NCBI RefSeq assembly: GCF_018638295.1 | Contig: NZ_JABTTS010000002.1 | Location: 1-64,000 of the forward strand | Reading direction: 5' to 3' | DNA length: 64,000 bases | Origin: Streptomyces sp. CHD11 | GTDB lineage: Bacteria; Actinomycetota; Actinomycetes; Streptomycetales; Streptomycetaceae | Shown: one piece after another, positions 56,498 to 64,000 of the stretch | Position numbering within the stretch: position 1 is the stretch's first letter | Layout of the letters: the number at the start of each line of letters is the position of its first letter | The notes under the pieces: model-generated | What the model was told of the DNA's origin: nothing | The model's database searches: none | What the model saw: only the letters and a program-made list of their open reading frames with translations | Made by a program: the position numbers and the translations under genes

Positions 56498-57220
56498 CTA
56501 CCCCTGCGGCACGGACGGCTCCGGCGGCAGCAGGGGATCCGGGTCGCGGGGACCGAACAGGCTCGTCAGCCCCAGGTGCGCCACCAGCGCCGCGAACGGC
56601 CACGCCAGCAACGCCCCCTTGGCCCCCAGCTTCAACGGCGCGTCGAAGGTGACCCCTTTGCCGACACTCCGCGCGTGCGCGATCACGTCCTGCGTCGGCC
56701 CGAGCCACACCCCCAGCCGCCAGGCCAGTACCGATCCCAGCAGCCCCCCTGCCGCCAGTCCCACCACCAGCGGCACGCCACCGCGCCGCCGCAACAGAAA
56801 CACGGCCAGCGCGCTCACCATCCCGAGCCCCAGCGCGAGGAGCGTGAACGTGCCGTCCACCGCGATCGCCTGCTCGCCCTCGGAGTCCTTGGCGTAGACG
56901 GCCCAGTTGTCGCCGACCACCGCACCCACCAGCGGCACACGCGGCGCCAGCCACCACCACAGCACCCCGAGCAGCACTCCGCCGAGCGCCACGGCCGCCG
57001 CGGTGACCGCCCCCTCGCGCAGTTCGGTCCGCGGATCGGTGCCGTCCTCCTCGTACCACCAGCCGCGCCGGGTGCCCCCGGCATGCCCGGACTTCCCGGC
57101 ACGCCGGAACGCGGCGGCGGGCCCGTCGGACGACGGCGACTGCCACGCACCCCGCGCGGACTGGGCGGACTGCGCGGACTGCTCGTGCGGGGGCGGTGGT
57201 GGTGTCAGGGGAGCGCTCAC
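56498..57220 (-). CDS. DUF2567-like membrane protein
   Basis: This encodes 240 residues. A disordered Ser/Pro/Gln N-terminus of 50 residues has a QSAQSAQS repeat. Four hydrophobic segments follow: GAVTAAAVALGGVLLGVLWW, FTLLALGLGMVSALAVFLL, VPLVVGLAAGGLLGSVLAW and ALLAWPFAALVAHLGLTSLF. The layout suits the actinobacterial DUF2567 membrane family. The GTG at 57220 lies 34 bases downstream of the ABC permease stop. Function unknown. Confidence 0.7.
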   Translation of the reverse strand: MSAPLTPPPPPHEQSAQSAQSARGAWQSPSSDGPAAAFRRAGKSGHAGGTRRGWWYEEDGTDPRTELREGAVTAAAVALGGVLLGVLWWWLAPRVPLVGAVVGDNWAVYAKDSEGEQAIAVDGTFTLLALGLGMVSALAVFLLRRRGGVPLVVGLAAGGLLGSVLAWRLGVWLGPTQDVIAHARSVGKGVTFDAPLKLGAKGALLAWPFAALVAHLGLTSLFGPRDPDPLLPPEPSVPQG

Positions 57221-57254
57221 CCCGCCATCGTGCCAGGCCCGGCTGTGCGGCGCG

Positions 57255-58166
57255 TCACCGGACGGCCGCTCTGCGGTACGCCCAGGTCGCCACGGCCAGC
57301 GAGATCACCCCGACGCCCCCGCACACGGCGAGGTCGGCGAGCACCCGGGCCCAGTCGGGGTCCGGTCCGAAGGTCCGCGCCAGAGCCTCGACGCCGTACG
57401 TCGACGGCAGCAGGTCGCGTGCGAGGCGCACGGCCTCCGGCATCCGCTCCGGCGGCAGCACCCCCAGCAACAGCGCGGCGGACATGCCGAGCTGCCCGAG
57501 GAGCGTGGCCAGTTCCGGCCGGGGCGCGAGCAGGCCGAGGGCCGCTCCCAGCCCGGCGAGCGCCGCGCCGGCCAGCGGGATCACCGCGATCAGGATCCAC
57601 AGATGCGCCATCGGCAGCCCGAACAGCGCGCAGCCGAAGACGGCGGTCACCAGGGTCCCCGGCACGGTGAACGACGCGTAGGCGCCCGCGGCGCCCAGCA
57701 CCACGGCGGCCGGCGGCACGGGCAGGGTCGCGTAGTGGTCCAGTCCGCCGCTGGCCCGCAGCTGGCCGAAGTACTGGGCGAGGAGATTCAGCGCGACGAA
57801 GGCGACGACCAGCACCGCCGAACCGGCGACCACGGCCCGCGCCTCGCCGCCGCCGTCCACCACCCCGCGCATCAGGACCATGATGCCGACCGACTGGAAG
57901 GTCGCCACGAACAGCAGTGGGATCCGCGCGACCCGGGCCCGGGACAGCTGCGCCCGGTACACGGCAGCCAGCGACGGCCACAACCGCGCCCGGGGGCCGA
58001 GCTCGGCCGCTTCCGGCGCGGCCTCCTTCGTGGTGGGGGCGCCGTCCGGCAGGACTTCGGCGGGTACGACACTCACGTCGTGCTGCGCTCCTTCGCTCGG
58101 AGGTTCACCCGGACGCGCGTGGGCGGTCGCCCCGTCCCTTACGGATGACACGGCCCGTGTACTCAC
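57255..58166 (-). CDS. ABC-2 type exporter permease
   Basis: This encodes 303 residues. The cytoplasmic N-terminus of 75 residues is followed by six hydrophobic segments ([78 protein letters not shown]; and others). LASGGLDHYATLPVPPAAVV-like and LARDLLPSTYGVEALARTF motifs are typical of ABC-2 permeases. The GTG at 58166 overlaps the ATPase stop (GTGA). A GTG 31 codons later would remove a poorly ordered leader. The substrate is unknown. Confidence 0.88.
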   Translation of the reverse strand: MSTRAVSSVRDGATAHARPGEPPSEGAQHDVSVVPAEVLPDGAPTTKEAAPEAAELGPRARLWPSLAAVYRAQLSRARVARIPLLFVATFQSVGIMVLMRGVVDGGGEARAVVAGSAVLVVAFVALNLLAQYFGQLRASGGLDHYATLPVPPAAVVLGAAGAYASFTVPGTLVTAVFGCALFGLPMAHLWILIAVIPLAGAALAGLGAALGLLAPRPELATLLGQLGMSAALLLGVLPPERMPEAVRLARDLLPSTYGVEALARTFGPDPDWARVLADLAVCGGVGVISLAVATWAYRRAAVR

Positions 58167-59179
58167 GCCTTCACCAGTCCCTGTCGTACGGCACCGCCCA
58201 GCGCCAGGTAGACGTCCTCCAGGCTGGGTGTGGCCAGGGTGAAGTCGTCCAGGGCGGCGAAGGCGGCACCACCGGTGACGGTGGCGACGACCGTACGGGC
58301 CTCCTCGGGCGCCAGCCGCAGCGTCCAGCGGCGGCCGGACTCGACGACGCGGTCGCGCAGCGCGGCGACCTCGGGCACCTGCAACGGCGCGGCCTCGCGC
58401 CACACCAGATCGACGCGGATCTCACCCGCGACCCGTTCCTTGAGCCCCGACGGGGTGTCACAGGCGATGACCCGGCCGCGGTCGAGGACCGCGACCCGGT
58501 CGAGGACCGTCTCGGCCTCGATGACGTTGTGGGTGACCAGCAGGACGGTCGCGCCGCGCTCGGCGCGCCGCCGGTCGACGGCGGACCACACCGCGCGCCG
58601 GGCCACCGGATCCATGCCGGTGGTCGGCTCGTCGAGCACCAGCAGGGGCCGCTCGCCCACCAGGGCGGCGGCGAGGCAGGCGAGCCGGCGCTGACCGCCG
58701 GAGAGCTTCCGCAGCGGACGTCCGGCGAGCGGGGCGAGCCCCAGTTCGTCCAGGACGTCGTCCCGCTCGGCCCGTGCGCGGCGCGCGTCGAGGCCGCGCA
58801 GCCGGCCGGTGGTCTCGGCGGCGAGGGACACGGTGAGGTCGTCGAGGGCGGTGGACTCCTGCCCGAGGTAGGCGAGGATGCGGGAGGCCCGCTCGGGGTG
58901 GCGCACGATGTCGTGGCCGAGGATGCCGACACTGCCGCGGTCGGGCCGCATCAGTCCGGTCAGCTGGCGTACCAGGGTGGACTTGCCGGCGCCGTTCGGC
59001 CCGAGCAGGCCGAAGATCTCACCGCGCCGGATGTCGAGCCCCACGTCGTCGGTGGCCCGCACCTCGGGGGCCGGGGGCGCCCCGCGCCGCCCGCGCACCG
59101 CCGGGTAGGTCTTGGTCAGCCCGCGCACCGCGCACACGACTTCACCGTGCCGGAATTCCTGTACCGCGCGCGTACTCAC
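58163..59179 (-). CDS. ABC exporter ATP-binding protein
   Basis: This 338-residue DrrA-like ATPase has Walker A LLGPNGAGKSTLVRQL, signature LRKLSGGQRRLACLAAAL, Walker B LLVLDEPTTGMDPVARRA, switch His in VLLVTHNVIEA, and a C-terminal regulatory domain of about 100 residues (LKERVAGEIRVDLVWREAAP). The GTG start at 59179 gives VSTRAVQEF; the permease also begins VSTRAV. The pair forms a two-subunit exporter of unknown cargo; drug and lipid exporters share this architecture. Confidence 0.92.
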   Translation of the reverse strand: MSTRAVQEFRHGEVVCAVRGLTKTYPAVRGRRGAPPAPEVRATDDVGLDIRRGEIFGLLGPNGAGKSTLVRQLTGLMRPDRGSVGILGHDIVRHPERASRILAYLGQESTALDDLTVSLAAETTGRLRGLDARRARAERDDVLDELGLAPLAGRPLRKLSGGQRRLACLAAALVGERPLLVLDEPTTGMDPVARRAVWSAVDRRRAERGATVLLVTHNVIEAETVLDRVAVLDRGRVIACDTPSGLKERVAGEIRVDLVWREAAPLQVPEVAALRDRVVESGRRWTLRLAPEEARTVVATVTGGAAFAALDDFTLATPSLEDVYLALGGAVRQGLVKA

Positions 59180-59436
59180 AAGGGACGAGCCTACGGGGTC
59201 CGGCCCTCCGGCCCGTTCCCGGGGCACCCGGCCCACCGTCCCGCCCCGCGGTCCCGTACTCCGGCGGCCACCCCGGTTCCCGGCTCCCGCGAGCCACGTC
59301 AAACGCCCCGCGGGCCGGCGCGCGCGGCTCGCCCGGCGGCACCGGACCGGCGGGTGGTGAGCGGGCACGGAACCGGTGAATCAAGGGACCGTCCCAGGCC
59401 CGGGGGCGGAGCCGCCAGGCCCGGACCCCGCCCCGC

Positions 59437-60651
59437 TCACTCCCCGGCGGGAGCCCGTTCCGTACCGGTGCGCAGGTCGAGCTCGCGCCAGAAGCCCGCC
59501 CGGATGGCGTACCGGTCCCGTTCGTCGATCTGGTCGTCCTTGTGGGCGAGGAGGCCGAAGCGGGCGGCGTATCGCAGCAGCTCACCGTCGACGCGGTGCG
59601 GGATGCGCGGGTACATGACGGACAGCTTCTGGATGTGGCTCTGGTCACCGAGCCGCTCCACCCAGCGCCGGGCGAAGACCTGCCCCACCTCGAAAGGGTC
59701 CCCACCGACGGTGGTGATGTCCTCCTCACGGTCGGCCCAGCGCTGCTCCGCCGTGGTCAGCTGGGCCAGCGTCGGCATGGACGCGGCGTCGGGCGGCTCG
59801 GCGACGGGCCGGTCGACCCAGCCCTTGTCGGAGGACCACCGCAGCGTCGCGGAGGGCGGCTGCTGGGGCTGGTGCGGGCCGGGACTGCGCAGCGCGGCGA
59901 GGTCCTTCGGGGTGGGCACGCCCTTGGCCGCGGGCGCGCGTTCGGCGGTGCCGTTGTGCGGGCCGGCCGGGTGCTGCGGCTCCTGCGCGGTGCGCTCGGC
60001 CGCCGAGGCGAGCGCGGAGTCCGGCAGCGGGGCGGAGAGGATCGCGGCGATCTCGGGCCGTGGCACGGGCGGCGGCGCGCACACCCCGGTGTACTCCTTG
60101 GCCCGTACGGCCTGGGTGATCCACGCCCGGTCCAGCACCCGGCGCTCGTCCGCCTCCGCGACCAGGTCCTCGGACTGGTTGTAGTCGCCGTCGGCCGCCT
60201 GCACGGCCCACAGGTGGACGGCGACGCCGTGCTCCTTCGCCGCCATCATGCCGGGCAGCAGATCACCGTCCCCGGTGACCAGCACGATGTCGGAACAGGC
60301 GCGGTTGCGGGCGAGTTCGGTCAGCTCGGCGTGCATGGCCGCGTCGACGCCCTTTTGCGCCCAGCGGCCGTCGCTGCGGGTCAGCGCGCCGAGCCGGACG
60401 GTGACCCGGGGCATCACGCGCAGCCTGCGGTGCTCGGGCTGCGGGACGCGGTCGGGGGCGCCGTCGAACCAGTAGATGCGCAGCAGCGGCTGCCGTGTGT
60501 CGTTCTCCGCGCGGTCGCGCAGGCCCTGGATCAGGGCGGGGTGGTCCACGGTGATGCGGGACCGCGAAGGTTCGCCGGCGAGGAGACTCGCGGCGGCCCC
60601 CAGCAGATACCCGGCGTCCACCAGGACGATGCAGCGGTCCACGCGATCCAC
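59437..60651 (-). CDS. NYN-domain (PIN-like) putative ribonuclease
   Basis: This encodes 404 residues. The N-terminal NYN/LabA-like nuclease domain has the acidic residues of the active site: VDRCIVLVDAGYLLGAAASL, QKGVDAAMHAELTELARNRA and CSDIVLVTGDGDLLPGMMAA. A Pro/Ala-rich linker of about 100 residues leads to a C-terminal winged-helix-like region (IPHRVDGELLRYAARFGLLA). It is probably an RNA-processing or quality-control nuclease. The GTG at 60651 or the one at 60642 could be the start. It is divergent from the small gene at 60864. Confidence 0.85.
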   Translation of the reverse strand: MDRVDRCIVLVDAGYLLGAAASLLAGEPSRSRITVDHPALIQGLRDRAENDTRQPLLRIYWFDGAPDRVPQPEHRRLRVMPRVTVRLGALTRSDGRWAQKGVDAAMHAELTELARNRACSDIVLVTGDGDLLPGMMAAKEHGVAVHLWAVQAADGDYNQSEDLVAEADERRVLDRAWITQAVRAKEYTGVCAPPPVPRPEIAAILSAPLPDSALASAAERTAQEPQHPAGPHNGTAERAPAAKGVPTPKDLAALRSPGPHQPQQPPSATLRWSSDKGWVDRPVAEPPDAASMPTLAQLTTAEQRWADREEDITTVGGDPFEVGQVFARRWVERLGDQSHIQKLSVMYPRIPHRVDGELLRYAARFGLLAHKDDQIDERDRYAIRAGFWRELDLRTGTERAPAGE

Positions 60652-60863
60652 CCTCTTTCCGGGAGGTTTGCTTCGGGCTTGCTTCGAGTCTGCCCGACCT
60701 CGCCGGGGTTAACGGCCCGAACTCGATCTTCGGCGTGGCGTTTCCACACTTCCTCCCCCGACCATCCCGGTCACAGACGGTAATTGTCCGACATGCGTGG
60801 GTTATCGGGCTGTGTGAATCTGGATCCGGCCCTGGCCCCTAGTCCCCCACAGGAGGCATCACC

Positions 60864-61031
60864 ATGGCCAAGAACAAGAACCGTGACCGTAAGCAGCCCC
60901 AGGCCGAACGCGCCCAGCAGGCGACGCAGCCGTCCACGATGGAGGCCCCGGACGAGCAGCGCACCACGCAGGTCATGCCCGGCGAGGCAGGCCGGGGCAA
61001 GGGCCGGCAGAAGCGCTTCGGCCACAACTGA
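60864..61031 (+). CDS. small basic hydrophilic protein of 55 residues
   Basis: The ATG at 60864 has a perfect AGGAGG eight bases upstream. The product is Lys/Arg/Gln-rich with basic ends (AKNKNRDRKQPQ and GRGKGRQKRFGHN) and an acidic middle (STMEAPDEQRTTQV). It has no Cys and no hydrophobic segment, and looks disordered and possibly nucleic-acid-binding. I believe this is a conserved Streptomyces protein of unknown role. A strong terminator follows. Confidence 0.75.
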   Translation: MAKNKNRDRKQPQAERAQQATQPSTMEAPDEQRTTQVMPGEAGRGKGRQKRFGHN

Positions 61032-61070
61032 CATCGGCGGGACGGGCCGTTGCGCGGCCCGGGCAGATGA

Positions 61071-61104
61071 CGAGGGGCGCACCCGCCACAGGGTGCGCCC
61101 CTCG
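61071..61104. terminator. bidirectional hairpin terminator
   Basis: CGAGGGGCGCACCC (61071-61084) and its exact complement (61091-61104) enclose a six-base loop, between the small plus-strand gene and the convergent dnaE. Confidence 0.85.
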
Positions 61105-61130
61105 GGCGTGCCGCGGGACGCGCGGCCCGG

Positions 61131-64000
61131 TCAGCCCGCCAGACAGGACGGTCCGAGAAGGACCTTCAGGTCGCCGAAGAGTGCCGGGTCGGGCTTGACC
61201 CGGTGCCGGTCCAGGCGCAGCACCGTCGTCTTCGTCGGCCCCTGGAGCTTGATCCGTACTTCGCTGTCGCCCCGGTGGTGCGTGAGGATCTCGCCGAGCC
61301 GGCTGACCATCGGCGGGGTCACCCGCGTCGCCGGGATGGTCAGCACCACGGGCGCGTTGGCGCCCGCGTTGGACAGGTCGGGGACCATCAGTTCCATCGC
61401 GACCAGTCGCGGCACGTCCTCGCGCTTGTCGAGCCGCCCCTTGACGAACACCACGGCGTCCTCGACGAGCTGGGTCGAGACGAGCTGGTAGGTCGCCGGG
61501 AAGAACATGCACTCCAGCGAGCCCGCGAGGTCCTCCACGGTGGCGATCGCCCAGGCGTTGCCCTGCTTGGTCATCTTGCGCTGGAGGCCCGAGATGATCC
61601 CGCCGATGGTGACCACCGCGCCGTCCCCGAAGTCGCCGCCGGTGAGCTGGGAGATGCCCGCGTCGGCCTTGTCGGACAGCACGTGCTCCAGGCCGAACAG
61701 CGGGTGGTCGGAGACGTAGAGACCGAGCATCTCCCGCTCCTGCGCGAGCAGGTACGTCTTCTCCCACTCGTCGTCGGTGAAGACGACGTCGAGACCGAAG
61801 CCCGGCTCACTGGTCTCCTCCTCGCCCATGCCGCCGAAGAGGTCGAACTGCCCCTCGGCCTCCTTGCGCTTGACCGCGACCACGTTGTCGATCATCGGTT
61901 CGTACTGCGCGGTGAGGCCCTTGCGGGTGTGGCCCATGGAGTCGAAGGCGCCGGCCTTGATCAGCGACTCGGTGGTGCGCTTGTTGCAGACGACCGCCTC
62001 GACCTTGTCGAGGTAGTCCGGGAAGGAGGCGTACTTCCCCTTGGCCTTGCGGGACTTGATGATCGACTCGACGACGTTGGTGCCGACGTTGCGCACCGCG
62101 GAGAGGCCGAAGAGGATCACGTCGTCGCCCTGCGCGGCGAAGTTCGACTCGGACTCGTTGACGTTCGGCGGGAGCACCTTGATGCCCATGCGGCGGCACT
62201 CGTTGAGGTAGACGGCCGACTTGTCCTTGTCGTCCTTGACGGAGGTGAGCAGCGCGGCCATGTACTCGGCCGGGTAGTTCGCCTTGAGGTAGCCGGTCCA
62301 GTACGACACCAGTCCGTACGCGGCGGAGTGGGCCTTGTTGAAGGCGTAGCCGGCGAAGGGGACCAGCACGTCCCACAGGGCCTGGATCGCCTCGTCGCTG
62401 TAGCCGTTCTTGCGGGCGCCCGCCTGGAAGAGGACGAAGTTCTTCGCCAGTTCGTCGGGCTTCTTCTTGCCCATCACGCGGCGGAGGATGTCGGCCTCGC
62501 CGAGCGAGTAGCCGGCGATGATCTGGGCGGCCTTCTGCACCTGCTCCTGGTAGACGATCAGGCCGTAGGTGACCGACAGCACCTCCTGGAGCGGCTCCTC
62601 CAGTTCCTTGTGGATCGGGGTGATCTCCTGGCGGCCGTTCTTGCGCTCCGCGTAGTTGATGTGCGAGTTCATGCCCATCGGGCCCGGCCGGTAGAGGGCC
62701 GAGACGGCGGAGATGTCCTCGAAGTTGTCGGGCTGCATCTGGCGGAGCAGCGAGCGCATCGGGCCGCCGTCGAACTGGAAGACGCCCAGCGTGTCACCGC
62801 GGCAGAGCAGTTCGAAGGTCTTGGGGTCGTCCAGCGGGAGGGAGAGCATCTCCAGGTCGATGCCCTTGTTGGCCTTCACCATCTTGATGGCGTCGTCCAT
62901 GATCGTGAGATTGCGCAGGCCCAGGAAGTCCATCTTCAGCAGGCCCAGCGACTCGCACTGGGGGTAGTCCCACTGCGTGATGGTCACGCCGTCGGTGTGC
63001 CGGGTCCAGAGCGGGGCGTGGTCGACGATGGGTTCGCTCGACATGATCACGCCGGCCGCGTGCACGCCCATCTGCCGGACCAGGCCCTCGACGCCCTTGG
63101 CGGTGTCGATGACCTTCTTCACGTCCGGCTCGTTCTCGTACATCCCGCGGATCTCGCCGGCCTCGCTGTAGCGCGGGTGCGAGGGGTTGGTGATGCCGTC
63201 GAGGTCGATGCCCTTGCCGAGGACGTCGGCGGGCATGGCCTTGGTGAGCCGGTCGCCCATCGCGTACGGGTAGCCCAGCACGCGCGCGGAGTCCTTGATG
63301 GCGTTCTTCGCCTTGATCTTGCCGTAGGTACCGATCATGGCGACCTTGTCGGCGCCGTACTTCTCCGTCACGTACCGGATCACCTCGACGCGCCTGCGCT
63401 CGTCGAAGTCGATGTCGACATCGGGCATGGAGACGCGCTCGGGGTTGAGGAACCGCTCGAAGATCAGGCCGTGCGGGATCGGGTCGAGGTCGGTGATGCC
63501 CATCGCGTACGCCACGATCGAACCGGCCGCGGAGCCCCGGCCGGGGCCGACGGCGATGCCCTGGTTCTTGGCCCACATGATGAAGTCGGCGACCACGAGG
63601 AAGTAGCCCGGGAACCCCATCTGGATGATGACGTCCATCTCGTACTCGGCCTGCTTGCGGCGGTCCTCGGGCACGCCGCCGGGGAAGCGGCGCTCCATGC
63701 CGCGGCGGACCTCCTCCTGGAACCAGGTGACCTCCGTGAACCCCTCGGGGATGTCGAACTTCGGCATCAGGTCGCGCTTCTCGAACATGCCCGTGGTGTC
63801 GACCATCTCGGCGATCAGCCGGGTGTTGGCGCAGCCCTGCTGCCAGGCGTCCGACGAGTCGATGGCGTACATCTCGTCGGTGGACTTGAGGTAGTAGCCG
63901 GTGCCGTCGAACCGGAACCGGTCGGGGTCGGAGAGGTTCTTGCCGGTCTGGATGCACAGCAGCGCGTCGTGGGCGGTGGCCTCGTGCGCGTAGGTGTAGT
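61131..64000 (-). CDS. dnaE: DNA polymerase III alpha subunit, 3' part (gene runs off the window)
   Basis: The last 955 or so codons of the replicative polymerase are present; the 5' end, with the PHP domain, lies beyond base 64000. The two catalytic Asp of the palm are in ERVSMPDVDIDFDERRRVEV. The fingers region includes DFIMWAKNQGIAVGPGRGSA. The helix-hairpin-helix and beta-clamp binding region lies near QKAAQIIAGYSLGEADILRR and MGKKKPDELAKNFV, and the C-terminal OB fold is in DGAVVTIGGIISGLQRKMTK. The protein ends in CLAG. With the usual length of about 1180, roughly 225 residues are missing. This is DnaE1-like; DnaE2 would lack some of these features. It is probably essential. Confidence 0.96.
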   Translation of the reverse strand, partial: YTYAHEATAHDALLCIQTGKNLSDPDRFRFDGTGYYLKSTDEMYAIDSSDAWQQGCANTRLIAEMVDTTGMFEKRDLMPKFDIPEGFTEVTWFQEEVRRGMERRFPGGVPEDRRKQAEYEMDVIIQMGFPGYFLVVADFIMWAKNQGIAVGPGRGSAAGSIVAYAMGITDLDPIPHGLIFERFLNPERVSMPDVDIDFDERRRVEVIRYVTEKYGADKVAMIGTYGKIKAKNAIKDSARVLGYPYAMGDRLTKAMPADVLGKGIDLDGITNPSHPRYSEAGEIRGMYENEPDVKKVIDTAKGVEGLVRQMGVHAAGVIMSSEPIVDHAPLWTRHTDGVTITQWDYPQCESLGLLKMDFLGLRNLTIMDDAIKMVKANKGIDLEMLSLPLDDPKTFELLCRGDTLGVFQFDGGPMRSLLRQMQPDNFEDISAVSALYRPGPMGMNSHINYAERKNGRQEITPIHKELEEPLQEVLSVTYGLIVYQEQVQKAAQIIAGYSLGEADILRRVMGKKKPDELAKNFVLFQAGARKNGYSDEAIQALWDVLVPFAGYAFNKAHSAAYGLVSYWTGYLKANYPAEYMAALLTSVKDDKDKSAVYLNECRRMGIKVLPPNVNESESNFAAQGDDVILFGLSAVRNVGTNVVESIIKSRKAKGKYASFPDYLDKVEAVVCNKRTTESLIKAGAFDSMGHTRKGLTAQYEPMIDNVVAVKRKEAEGQFDLFGGMGEEETSEPGFGLDVVFTDDEWEKTYLLAQEREMLGLYVSDHPLFGLEHVLSDKADAGISQLTGGDFGDGAVVTIGGIISGLQRKMTKQGNAWAIATVEDLAGSLECMFFPATYQLVSTQLVEDAVVFVKGRLDKREDVPRLVAMELMVPDLSNAGANAPVVLTIPATRVTPPMVSRLGEILTHHRGDSEVRIKLQGPTKTTVLRLDRHRVKPDPALFGDLKVLLGPSCLAG

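Overview
The window is chromosomal DNA from a Streptomyces or a very close relative. The evidence is the very high GC content with GC-rich third codon positions, many GTG starts, 4-base ATGA/GTGA overlaps, and an actinobacterial gene set (ANTAR response regulator, PriA, TrpM, TIGR03085, RidA in the his operon). From memory, the gene order resembles the liv-pyk-glt-trp-his-dnaE region of S. coelicolor (around SCO2007-SCO2064); I could not check this here.

Layout. Bases 1-6.9 kb hold a membrane-anchored hypothetical gene and a complete branched-chain amino acid ABC importer (livK-H-M-G-F), closed by a strong hairpin. 6.9-10.1 kb hold a convergent ANTAR response regulator, a tRNA gene with a CAA anticodon, a frameshifted HTH/LAGLIDADG endonuclease gene, and pyruvate kinase. 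10.1-16.1 kb hold an iron-box-preceded pair (PLP decarboxylase and lysine/ornithine N-hydroxylase) typical of hydroxamate siderophore precursor supply, and aminopeptidase N. 16.1-21 kb hold a receiver-only regulator, chorismate mutase, a zincin, a TerF-like vWA protein, and a rhomboid protease translationally coupled to a GH46 chitosanase.

21-28.3 kb hold gltBD (glutamate synthase) and a VIT1-type Fe/Mn transporter. 28.5-35.5 kb hold a six-gene, tightly overlapping operon: four consecutive ADP-ribosylglycohydrolase-family paralogues, then a class III CoA transferase and a CitE-like lyase. This is the best candidate in the window for an undescribed system. 35.7-44.7 kb hold lgt, a DsbA-like protein, trpA, trpB, trpM, trpC, three small membrane proteins, trpE and hisI on the minus strand. 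44.9-51.7 kb hold two small plus-strand genes and the his operon (hisD-C-B-small membrane ORF-hisH-priA-ridA-hisF). No trpF is present, so PriA presumably serves both pathways.

51.9-64 kb hold a beta-helix-like membrane protein, a hypothetical protein, a Lon-N domain protein, a YbaK deacylase, a 24-codon basic ORF resembling ribosomal protein bL37, a DUF2567-like protein, an ABC-2 exporter pair, a NYN-domain protein, a small basic protein and the 3' part of dnaE.

Several intergenic gaps carry dispersed Streptomyces-type repeats. One copy overlaps the 3' end of trpM, and another is apparently interrupted by a second palindromic repeat. I saw no CRISPR array, insertion sequence, prophage, rRNA or origin.
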